NCBI RefSeq assembly: GCF_905373215.1
Contig: NZ_CAJPRT010000005.1
Coordinates: forward strand, 1 to 64,000
Direction: 5' to 3'
From: an uncultured Campylobacter sp.
GTDB lineage: Bacteria > Campylobacterota > Campylobacteria > Campylobacterales > Campylobacteraceae
DNA length: 64,000 nucleotides
Part shown: positions 51,740-59,166 of the stretch, one piece after another
Numbering within the stretch: the first letter of the stretch is position 1
How the letters are laid out: each line of letters starts with the position of its first letter
Translations under genes and position numbers: made by a program
Notes under the pieces: generated by a model
The model's input: the letters and a program-made list of their open reading frames with translations, nothing else
What the model was told of the DNA's origin: nothing
The model's database searches: none

Positions 51740-53358
51740 GCTTCAATGTAATTAGCGAAGTAGTTACGAAAGACCGCTGTATCGGCTGCGGCGTCTGCGC
51801 GAGCAGCTGCCCTTTTAGCGTGCTAAAAATGCGGCTTGGAGGCAATGGATTTTACGCGCCCGAGGAGGGCGAAGGGTGTCGCGACAAATGTGATATCTGC
51901 CTAAAAGTCTGCCCGTTTTACGAAAAAGACATGCTTGAAAATGAGCTAAATTTTAAATCATACTCAGAGCTGGAAAGCTTTAGTCCTGATTTTGGCAGGT
52001 TTTTAGCCACTTATAAATTTTACAAAAAAGATGAAGCGCAGCGCCTAAGCAGTGCAAGCGGCGGTGCGGGAGATTATATTTTTCGCGAGCTTTTTGCGCG
52101 CGGGCTCATTGATTACGCGATTTGTGCCGTGCCTGCGGACGAGGGGGATTTTATAGCCCAAAATCCCAAGCGGGATTTTTCTGCCTGCAATAATTTAGCG
52201 CAGCCACAGAATTTGCAAAATTCCGCAACCAAAAATTCCAAGCAGAATTCCGCAATTCCGAATTTAACGCAGAATTTGGCGGATGATGATTCTATAAATT
52301 TTACGAGTGCGCAAAATTCCTTTTGCGAAAATTTTACGCAGAATTCTATGCAGAATTTTACAAATGAAAATTTCGCACAGAATCCTAAAGCTTCTTGTAA
52401 AAATTCCGTATCAGCACAGAATTTTGCCTGCGAGAATTCTAAAAACACGCGAAATTATGCGGGCGAAAATTCCGTGCCACTATTTAAATTTAGCGTGATA
52501 AAAAATGCCGATGAGCTTACTCGTGCGCGCTCGTCCGCTTACTATCCGCTCACGCTTGAAGCAGTGCTAAAGGAGATGTCGCGCCGCGATGGTAGATATG
52601 CGATCAGCGCGCTGCCGTGCTTTGCAAAAGCTTTAAGGCTTGCTGCGAGCAAAAATCCGCACCTCAAATCCCGCATAAGCTTTATTATCGGGCTGGTTTG
52701 CGGACAGGGCAAGGGTGCTGGCTTTACGCATAAGCTGGCAGATCTTGCGTTTAAAGAGCGTAAGCAGCTCGCGGCGGTTAATTACAGATATAAAATCGCG
52801 GGCAAAAGCGCGATGAGCTTTGGTTTTAAATTCCGCGCTGCAGACGGCAGCGAGGCGATAGACGATCGCAGTAGTAGCGCCTTTGCGTACTGGAGTTCGC
52901 GCGCTTTTACGCCTCTTGCGTGCAACGCCTGCACTGACGTTTTTGCTAAATGCGCCGACGTCGTGCTGATGGATGCGTGGCTGCAAAGCGAAATGAGCGA
53001 GTGGCGCGGCACATCGCTCGTAATTACGCGCGCAGCTCAGATCGACGCGCTATTTTCGCAGCCTACGAAGCAGGCACGCGAGGAGATTTTTTGCGAGCGG
53101 ATATCCGCAGCGGAGGTGCAGCGCTCGCAGCAAAGCCAGGTGGAGTGCAAAAACGAAATTTTTTACGGCGCGAAAAACCCGCTTAAGCGTTACATCTTGC
53201 GCCAGAAGCTTCAGATCCAGCGATATAGCGCTACGCATTTTGATTGTGATGATTTCATCGCTGCTAGGCTTAAAAAAATTGCCGCCGCAAATAAAGTGCT
53301 AGCGCTTTTGGCGCTACCAAAGATCGCGGCATATAAAATTTATAGGAAGTTTGCATGA
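51736..53358 (+). CDS. FrhB-like iron-sulfur protein of polysaccharide clusters
   Basis: 540 residues. The N-terminus carries two 4Fe-4S sets: C15, C18, C21, C25 and C48, C52, C55, C59. The rest matches the coenzyme F420 hydrogenase/dehydrogenase beta-subunit family, with the SASGGAGDY and CFAKALRLA regions and a late CNACTDVFAKCADV. Family members often sit beside pyruvyl transferases in polysaccharide clusters, with unknown chemistry. About residues 143-248 are an Asn/Ser/Gln-rich insertion coded by AAAATTCCGC-like repeats. It overlaps both neighbours by 4 bases. Confidence 0.85.
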   Translation: MSFNVISEVVTKDRCIGCGVCASSCPFSVLKMRLGGNGFYAPEEGEGCRDKCDICLKVCPFYEKDMLENELNFKSYSELESFSPDFGRFLATYKFYKKDEAQRLSSASGGAGDYIFRELFARGLIDYAICAVPADEGDFIAQNPKRDFSACNNLAQPQNLQNSATKNSKQNSAIPNLTQNLADDDSINFTSAQNSFCENFTQNSMQNFTNENFAQNPKASCKNSVSAQNFACENSKNTRNYAGENSVPLFKFSVIKNADELTRARSSAYYPLTLEAVLKEMSRRDGRYAISALPCFAKALRLAASKNPHLKSRISFIIGLVCGQGKGAGFTHKLADLAFKERKQLAAVNYRYKIAGKSAMSFGFKFRAADGSEAIDDRSSSAFAYWSSRAFTPLACNACTDVFAKCADVVLMDAWLQSEMSEWRGTSLVITRAAQIDALFSQPTKQAREEIFCERISAAEVQRSQQSQVECKNEIFYGAKNPLKRYILRQKLQIQRYSATHFDCDDFIAARLKKIAAANKVLALLALPKIAAYKIYRKFA

Positions 53359-54416
53359 AGATCGGGATTTTTACCCTGCCGCTAGTAAATAATTACGGCG
53401 GAATTTTACAAGCTTACGCGCTAAGCCGCGTGCTAGTGGGGCTTGGGCATGAGCCACGTCTCATAAACTTGCGCCTGCAAAGAAGTAAACTATCGATTGC
53501 GTATATTAAATTTTTAGTGGCATGCGCGCTTAAAAAGGAGCTTTGCGGCGCGAAATTTAATCCCTCTTACGAGCGCGATACTAGCGAGTTTGTATCGGAA
53601 AATATTCCTTCAACCGCGCCTGTTTGCACGCCTGCGGATTTAAAGGCGCTGTGCGAGAAAGAACGCTTTGAAGCGGTGATTTTAGGAAGCGATCAGGTTT
53701 TTCGTCCTAGCTATTTTGCGGATTTTGCAGATTGCTTTAGCCTTGGATTTTTGCCGCCTAACTGCACGCGGATCGCCTATGCTGCGAGCTTCGGCGGAGA
53801 TAGGCTCTGTGGGCTTAAAAATCCCGCAGATTTAAAAGCTCACGCTGCGAATTTGGCTAAATTTAAAGCTATTTCGGTGCGTGAGTGCGATGGTGTAAAG
53901 CTTGCACGCGAATGCTTTGGCGTAGATGCGCACTGGGTACTGGATCCTACGCTTTTGGCTAACAAAGAGATTTACGATAAATTTTTAAGCCATGCGCCGC
54001 AGCGCAAGGGTTTTGCCTATATCCTAGATCCATCGCCTCGCTCTGAAGCGACGATAGAGCTACTAAAAAAGCAAAGCGGCCTAGAGATAGATGAGGTGAA
54101 CGACCGCGGCAACCGCATCGGCATAAAAGCGTGGCTAAGCGCTATTGCGGGCGCGGAGTTTGTGCTAACCGACTCATTTCACGGCTGCGTATTTTCTATA
54201 ATCTTTAATAAGCCGTTTTTTGTGCTCGTTAACGCTAGTCGCGGCGCGTCGCGCTTTAGCTCGCTTTTGGGCTCGTTCGGGCTTGAAGATAGAGCTTTGC
54301 AAGATCCCAAAGACGCGCGCTTGAACGCGACTATCGATTGGGATGGCGTAAATGAGGCGTTGCGCCGTAAAAGAGAGGACTCGATGAAATTTTTAAAAAC
54401 AAGTTTAGGCTCATAA
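53355..54416 (+). CDS. Polysaccharide pyruvyl transferase family protein
   Basis: 353 residues. IGIFTLPLVNNYGGILQAYAL opens the PS_pyruv_trans fold, followed by VILGSDQVFRP, ISVRECDGVKLA, HWVLDPTLL and the late TDSFHGCVFSI. Enzymes of this family add pyruvate as a ketal from phosphoenolpyruvate to a sugar. Not part of the C. jejuni pgl locus. Here it lies between the flippase and the glycosyltransferases, so the glycan may be pyruvylated. ATG 53355 overlaps the FrhB-like gene by 4 bases. Confidence 0.88.
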   Translation: MKIGIFTLPLVNNYGGILQAYALSRVLVGLGHEPRLINLRLQRSKLSIAYIKFLVACALKKELCGAKFNPSYERDTSEFVSENIPSTAPVCTPADLKALCEKERFEAVILGSDQVFRPSYFADFADCFSLGFLPPNCTRIAYAASFGGDRLCGLKNPADLKAHAANLAKFKAISVRECDGVKLARECFGVDAHWVLDPTLLANKEIYDKFLSHAPQRKGFAYILDPSPRSEATIELLKKQSGLEIDEVNDRGNRIGIKAWLSAIAGAEFVLTDSFHGCVFSIIFNKPFFVLVNASRGASRFSSLLGSFGLEDRALQDPKDARLNATIDWDGVNEALRRKREDSMKFLKTSLGS

Positions 54417-54417
54417 A

Positions 54418-55497
54418 ATGAAAATAGCTATGGTAATTTCTGCTTTAGGCAAGGGCGGTGCCGAGCGCGTGCTAAGCGTGCTGGCAAATTTTTTCTGCCG
54501 TGAGAATGAAGTCTGTGTGATAAAATTTGACGCAGACGAGCCGTTTTATGCGCTGGATCCTAAGATCGAGCTTATTAGCTTGGATTTGGGAGTGGGCGAT
54601 TTGGGAGTATTTGGCAATATAAAAAAGCGCTATGATAAAATTTTAGCCTTGCATAGGCTTCTAAAAAGTCGTAAATTTGACGTAGTAATCTCGTTTTTAG
54701 ATAATACCAATGTCCTTACGCTTATCGCAAATCTTGGAGTTGGGCAGAAAATCATCGTCTCCGAACACACCAATCATCGCTTTTTAAAAAGTCCGATCTG
54801 GCGCGCACTAAAGCGGATCTTTTATCCGCGAGCTGCAGGTCTTAGCGTGCTTAGTAAATTTGATCTGGATCATTACACATATGTGCAAAATCGCGTGATT
54901 ATGCCTAATCCGATGTTTGAGATCAGCCATGCTAAAGACGCCCGCCCGCCTAAAGAAAATATCATCCTAGCAGCCGGCCGACTCAATGTCTATAAGGGCT
55001 TTGATGTCCTTCTTAAGGCACTTGCGCTTATAGATTTCAATCTTTTAAAAGAGTGGAAGGTGGTGATCGCAGGCGACGGAGAGGAGCGAAAGAGCCTTGA
55101 GAGTCTAGCTGCGAAGCTGCGCTTAAATGTGCAGTTCATCGGCTTTGTGCGCGATATCGAGAGCTTATATGAACGCGCTAAAATCGTAGTCGTAACCTCC
55201 AAGATGGAGGGCTTTTGCAATATTTTGATGGAAAGTATATTTTTCGGCACCGCTAGAATTTCTACGGATTGCATCGCAGGTCCTAGCGAGCTTATAAGCG
55301 ACGGCATAGATGGGTTTTTGTGCCCTGTAGGCGATAGCGCAAGTATCGCTAAAAAGCTTGAAATTCTAATGAGCGACGAAAAGCTGCGCGAGCGGCTCGT
55401 GCAAAACGCCTCCAAGCGCGAGGAGAGCTTTAAAATTGAAACGATCGGGCGACGCTGGTTGGATTTTATAGCCGCTACGATACACAGGGAGGAATAA
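54418..55497 (+). CDS. Family 4 glycosyltransferase, PglH-like
   Basis: 359 residues, GT-B fold. ALGKGGAERVL near residue 8, ISFLDNTNVLTLIANLG near 97, VSEHTNHRFLKS near 121, ILAAGRLNVYKGFDVL and the EX7E motif EGFCNILME match C. jejuni PglH closely. PglH adds several GalNAc residues in C. jejuni; here the number and kind of sugar are unknown. It starts 1 base after the pyruvyl transferase stop. The gene at 56759 is a second member of the same subgroup. Confidence 0.88.
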   Translation: MKIAMVISALGKGGAERVLSVLANFFCRENEVCVIKFDADEPFYALDPKIELISLDLGVGDLGVFGNIKKRYDKILALHRLLKSRKFDVVISFLDNTNVLTLIANLGVGQKIIVSEHTNHRFLKSPIWRALKRIFYPRAAGLSVLSKFDLDHYTYVQNRVIMPNPMFEISHAKDARPPKENIILAAGRLNVYKGFDVLLKALALIDFNLLKEWKVVIAGDGEERKSLESLAAKLRLNVQFIGFVRDIESLYERAKIVVVTSKMEGFCNILMESIFFGTARISTDCIAGPSELISDGIDGFLCPVGDSASIAKKLEILMSDEKLRERLVQNASKREESFKIETIGRRWLDFIAATIHREE

Positions 55498-56762
55498 TGA
55501 GCGAAAATCCCCTAATCTCGGTCATCATTCCCGTTTATAATGTTAAAGAATTCCTGCGCGCTTGCGTGGAGCGCATCACGGCGCAGACCTATACTAACTT
55601 AGAAATTTTGCTCGTAGATGATGGCTCAAATGACGGCAGCGAGGCGATTTGCGACGAATACGCCGCGCGTGATCCTCGTGTGCGCGTGCTGCATAAGCTA
55701 AACGGCGGGCAGGCTAGCGCACGAAACGCTGCTTTAGATGTCGCTCGCGGGGAGTTTATCAGCTTCGTAGATAGCGATGATTTGATAAGCCTTGATTTGA
55801 TTGAGACGCTTTTTCGCCTGACGCAGAAATTTTGCACCAAGATCGCTATGTGCGGCTACGCGGCATTTAGCGACGAGAGCGAAATAAATAATTTCAAAGT
55901 GGCTTTGAATTTTAAAGAAAATCAAAATTCTAAAGAGATTAGCGATCCAGGAGGGGTTGCAAATTCAAATGCCAGCGCAGGCGAATATAAAATATCGCCG
56001 CAAGAGCTTTTTAGACGCAGCTGCACGCAGGATCCGTATTTTAGCACCGCGGTTTGGCGCGCGCTGTTTGCTCGCGAAATTTTCGCCGCTTTGCGCTTTC
56101 CTGCGGGGCAGATCTATGAGGATGTGGCGATATTTTTCGATATTTTTAACGCTTCTATTGCGGCGTGCACGGATGAAATTTTATATTTTTATCGCGTAAG
56201 GGCGGGCTCGACGGTAAACTCATTCGCGCGCAGGCATCTAGCGGTCATCGCTGCGGTGCGCCGCTATACTGAGGCGATCGCTGCGAATTATCCGAGCTTG
56301 GCGCGCGAGGTTAATTTCACTCGCTGCGAGTCCGCGCTGAATACGGCGTTTTTAATCATTAAATCAAGCTTTGATGCCGCAGGCTCGGATGGGGATGCGA
56401 CTTCTCCTTCCGAGGCTAATATGTGCAGCTTGGCAAACGAGGCGGATTTGCATGGAGCTGATAGTTTATCTTGCGCATGCTGTGAAAATTCCGCAGTTAA
56501 AAATTCAGCCAAGCAAAATTATATGCGAAATTCCGAGCAGAATTCCGCGTCGCAAAGAAAGATCGCAGATCCCTGCTCTCCTTTGAGCGCTGCAGAAGCT
56601 GCGCAGCAGATCCGCTCACTGCACGCTTTGGTGCGCGAGCGGCTGGATTTTGGATTTTTCGCGGCGCATGCAAGCCGCACGCAGACGCTGATGATGGTCT
56701 TATTTTATGCTAGCCCCGCGCTTTTGCGGCTATTTTATAAAATTTATCGGAAGCTAAAATGA
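55497..56762 (+). CDS. Family 2 glycosyltransferase with low-complexity insertions
   Basis: 421 residues. LISVIIPVYNVKEF, DDGSNDGSEAICDEYAARDP, NGGQASARNAALD and FVDSDDL make the GT-A catalytic domain; GQIYEDVAIFFDIF lies further on. It sits where C. jejuni has the branching glucosyltransferase PglI, but likeness to PglI is only general. Two Asn/Ser/Ala-rich stretches (about residues 138-163 and 292-358) interrupt it; the second contains AAAATTCCGC-type repeats. It starts on the last base of the previous stop and overlaps the next gene by 4 bases. Confidence 0.85.
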   Translation: MSENPLISVIIPVYNVKEFLRACVERITAQTYTNLEILLVDDGSNDGSEAICDEYAARDPRVRVLHKLNGGQASARNAALDVARGEFISFVDSDDLISLDLIETLFRLTQKFCTKIAMCGYAAFSDESEINNFKVALNFKENQNSKEISDPGGVANSNASAGEYKISPQELFRRSCTQDPYFSTAVWRALFAREIFAALRFPAGQIYEDVAIFFDIFNASIAACTDEILYFYRVRAGSTVNSFARRHLAVIAAVRRYTEAIAANYPSLAREVNFTRCESALNTAFLIIKSSFDAAGSDGDATSPSEANMCSLANEADLHGADSLSCACCENSAVKNSAKQNYMRNSEQNSASQRKIADPCSPLSAAEAAQQIRSLHALVRERLDFGFFAAHASRTQTLMMVLFYASPALLRLFYKIYRKLK

Positions 56763-57802
56763 AAATTTTATTCGTCATCGCGGCTCTTAGAAACGGCGGC
56801 GCCGAGCGCGTGCTGCAGGTCTTGGCGGACCATTTTGCGCGCGCAAACGACGTTACGATCGCGATTTTGGAAAACGACGAGGGCAGGTATAAATTTAGCG
56901 AAAAGATAAAATTTTTGCATCTGGATGTTTATAAAAATGGCGGCAGGTTCGATAAATACAGAATTTTGCGCGAGTGTTTCAAGCGCGAGCGCCCAAGCGT
57001 CATCATCAGCTTTATGGACTGGACGAACGTAGCGTGCGTGATCGCAAGCTTTGGGCTAGGCATCCCGCTCATCGCGACCGAGCACAACGCGCACGATTAT
57101 CTGCGAAGCGGGCTTTTTAGCCGCGTGCGCGATCTGTGCTACAAAAAGGTAGACGCGCTTACGGTGCTTACGCGCTCGGACTTTGAGTACTATTCGCGAT
57201 TCGTTAAAAACTGCTTCGTCGTGCACAACCCCTTTTTCGGCGAGATCTGCGATACCAAGGGCGCCAAGCGAAACGTGATCTTAAGCGTCGGCAGGCTCGA
57301 GCCCGTAAAGGGGTATGAAATTTACTTTGACGCGCTAAGCAGGATCGATAAAAGTCTGCTTGCGAAGTGGGAAATTTTAATCGCGGGCGACGGCTCGCTG
57401 CGCGAAAGCTTGCGCGAGCTCGTGGCGCGGCTCGGGCTTGAAGTGCGATTTTTAGGGCATAAGCAGGATGTGAGCGAGCTGTATAAAGAAGCCAAAATTT
57501 TTGTGCTAAGCTCGCTTAGCGAGGGGCTTTCGAACGTGCTGATCGAGTCTGCGTTTTACGGCTGCACACGGCTTAGCAGCGACACAGCGGGTGCAAAAGA
57601 GCTCATAAAGGACGGCTTTAGCGGCATTTTGTTTAAACGCGGCGATGCGAATGAACTTGCGAGCAAGCTTGAAAATTTAATGCGTGATGAGGCGCTGCGA
57701 GATGCTCTCGTGCAAAATGCAAATGAAAATTTAGACGAGTTTTCGCAAGAGCGCATCGTTGAGCTCTGGCAGGGCTTGATCGATCGGTTTGCGCGCAAAT
57801 AG
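56759..57802 (+). CDS. Family 4 glycosyltransferase, second PglH-like
   Basis: 347 residues, GT-B fold. ALRNGGAERVLQVL, ISFMDWTNVACVIASFGLG, ATEHNAHDYLRS, LSVGRLEPVKGYEIY and the EX7E motif EGLSNVLIE parallel the gene at 54418. The two probably arose by duplication and may add successive sugars. It overlaps the GT2 gene (ATGA). A 243-base gap with a hairpin separates it from pglJ, so it is likely the last gene of the first pgl transcription unit. Confidence 0.88.
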   Translation: MKILFVIAALRNGGAERVLQVLADHFARANDVTIAILENDEGRYKFSEKIKFLHLDVYKNGGRFDKYRILRECFKRERPSVIISFMDWTNVACVIASFGLGIPLIATEHNAHDYLRSGLFSRVRDLCYKKVDALTVLTRSDFEYYSRFVKNCFVVHNPFFGEICDTKGAKRNVILSVGRLEPVKGYEIYFDALSRIDKSLLAKWEILIAGDGSLRESLRELVARLGLEVRFLGHKQDVSELYKEAKIFVLSSLSEGLSNVLIESAFYGCTRLSSDTAGAKELIKDGFSGILFKRGDANELASKLENLMRDEALRDALVQNANENLDEFSQERIVELWQGLIDRFARK

Positions 57803-57925
57803 CAGCCGCTTATCGATGCCCTAGCGGCACGCGGAGATAAATTTAAACTTCGGTGTGCTAAGATAGGCTCTTGTGCCCGAGCGGAGCGGCGCGTTTAAAT
57901 TTGCCGCATCGCGCGATGAAATTTA

Positions 57926-57940
57926 GCCGCTTAGAGCGGC
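57926..57940 (+). terminator. Small hairpin before pglJ
   Basis: GCCGC, loop TTAGA, GCGGC in the 243-base gap between the GT4 gene and pglJ. TAAAAT (57942-57947) follows and could be a -10 for a second pgl transcript. Both calls are weak. Confidence 0.35.
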
Positions 57941-58045
57941 GTAAAATGCGCTAAATTTAAACGGAGTGTGCGGCGTATGCTCGCATAAAAAGCGGAACTA
58001 AAGCTTAAATTTAGGGCGCGGCAGCGATATTTAAAAGGTAAAGGG

Positions 58046-59164
58046 ATGAAGAAATTAAGCGTTTTTATCTATTCGATGGGCGGCGGCGGCGCCGAGCGCG
58101 TCGTAAGTAACCTCTTAGGCGAGCTTACGGCGCGCTACGAGGTGCATCTAGTGCTGATGAATGAGAGGATTTTTTATGAAATTCCAAACGGCGTGAAGAT
58201 CCATTTCATCGAAAAATCAGCCCCCTTTGAAAACGGGCTGCTGAAGCTCGCAAAGCTGCCATTTTTGGCGCTGCGCTACAAAAAGCTATGCGAGAGGCTG
58301 GGTATCGATATCCACTTCGTTTGGATGAACCGCCCTTGTTACGTGGCGGCGCTGGCGCGAGTTTACGGATTGGGCGGAGCGATGATTTTTAACGAATGCT
58401 CGACGCCGTCGGTGCTGTATGAAGATGCGAGTTTCAAATCTAAAATTTCAAAATTTCTGCTTCGCAAGCTCTATCCGAAGGCCGATTTTATCTTTCCAAA
58501 CTCGCTTGGAAATTTGCGCGATCTGGCGGATAATTTCGGAATCGATGAGCGCAAGATGAGCGTGCTATACAACGCGATCGATTTGGATGAGATCGGGCGC
58601 AAAGCAAGCGAGCAGGTTGCGCAGCAGCAGCCGTTTTTCCTAAGCGTCGGCAGGCTCGATGCAGGCAAAAACCACGCGCTTTTGATCCGCGCGTATGCAA
58701 ATTTAAAAAATAATGACAAAGACCTGCTGATCTTAGGCGACGGCGTGCTGCGAGCCGAGCTTGAGGCTTTGATAGAGGAGCTGGGATTAGGCGGCCGCGT
58801 GAAGCTTTTGGGCTTTGACGCAAACCCGTATAAATATATGGCCAGATGCTACGCGTTTGTCTTCGTAAGCCTTTTTGAGGGCTTTTCAAACGCGCTCATC
58901 GAAGCTCTTGCGTGCGGCAAGCTCGTGATTTCAAGCGATCATCAAAGCGGCGCGCGCGAGCTTATGGGGCAGAACGAATGGGGCGTACTGGTGGGCGTGA
59001 ACGATCTAGAAAGCACCCAAGCGGCGATGCAAAAAGCGCTGGATGATGAAAATTATGTAAAATTTTATGAGAAAAAGGCTAAAATTAGAGCCTCGTTTTT
59101 CGATAAAAAACGAATAGCAAGCGAGCTGATCGCAAAAATAGAACAAATCGACGAAGGAAAATAG
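58046..59164 (+). CDS. pglJ: GT4 glycosyltransferase PglJ (GalNAc transferase)
   Basis: 372 residues. It is very like C. jejuni PglJ from the start (FIYSMGGGGAERVVSNLL) through YEVHLVLMN, FNECSTPSVLYED, SVGRLDAGKNHALLIRAYA, LLGFDANPYKYMARC and the EX7E motif EGFSNALIE. In C. jejuni PglJ adds the second GalNAc, after PglA. An AAAGGG site precedes the ATG. pglB follows after 2 bases. Confidence 0.93.
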   Translation: MKKLSVFIYSMGGGGAERVVSNLLGELTARYEVHLVLMNERIFYEIPNGVKIHFIEKSAPFENGLLKLAKLPFLALRYKKLCERLGIDIHFVWMNRPCYVAALARVYGLGGAMIFNECSTPSVLYEDASFKSKISKFLLRKLYPKADFIFPNSLGNLRDLADNFGIDERKMSVLYNAIDLDEIGRKASEQVAQQQPFFLSVGRLDAGKNHALLIRAYANLKNNDKDLLILGDGVLRAELEALIEELGLGGRVKLLGFDANPYKYMARCYAFVFVSLFEGFSNALIEALACGKLVISSDHQSGARELMGQNEWGVLVGVNDLESTQAAMQKALDDENYVKFYEKKAKIRASFFDKKRIASELIAKIEQIDEGK

Positions 59165-59166
59165 GC

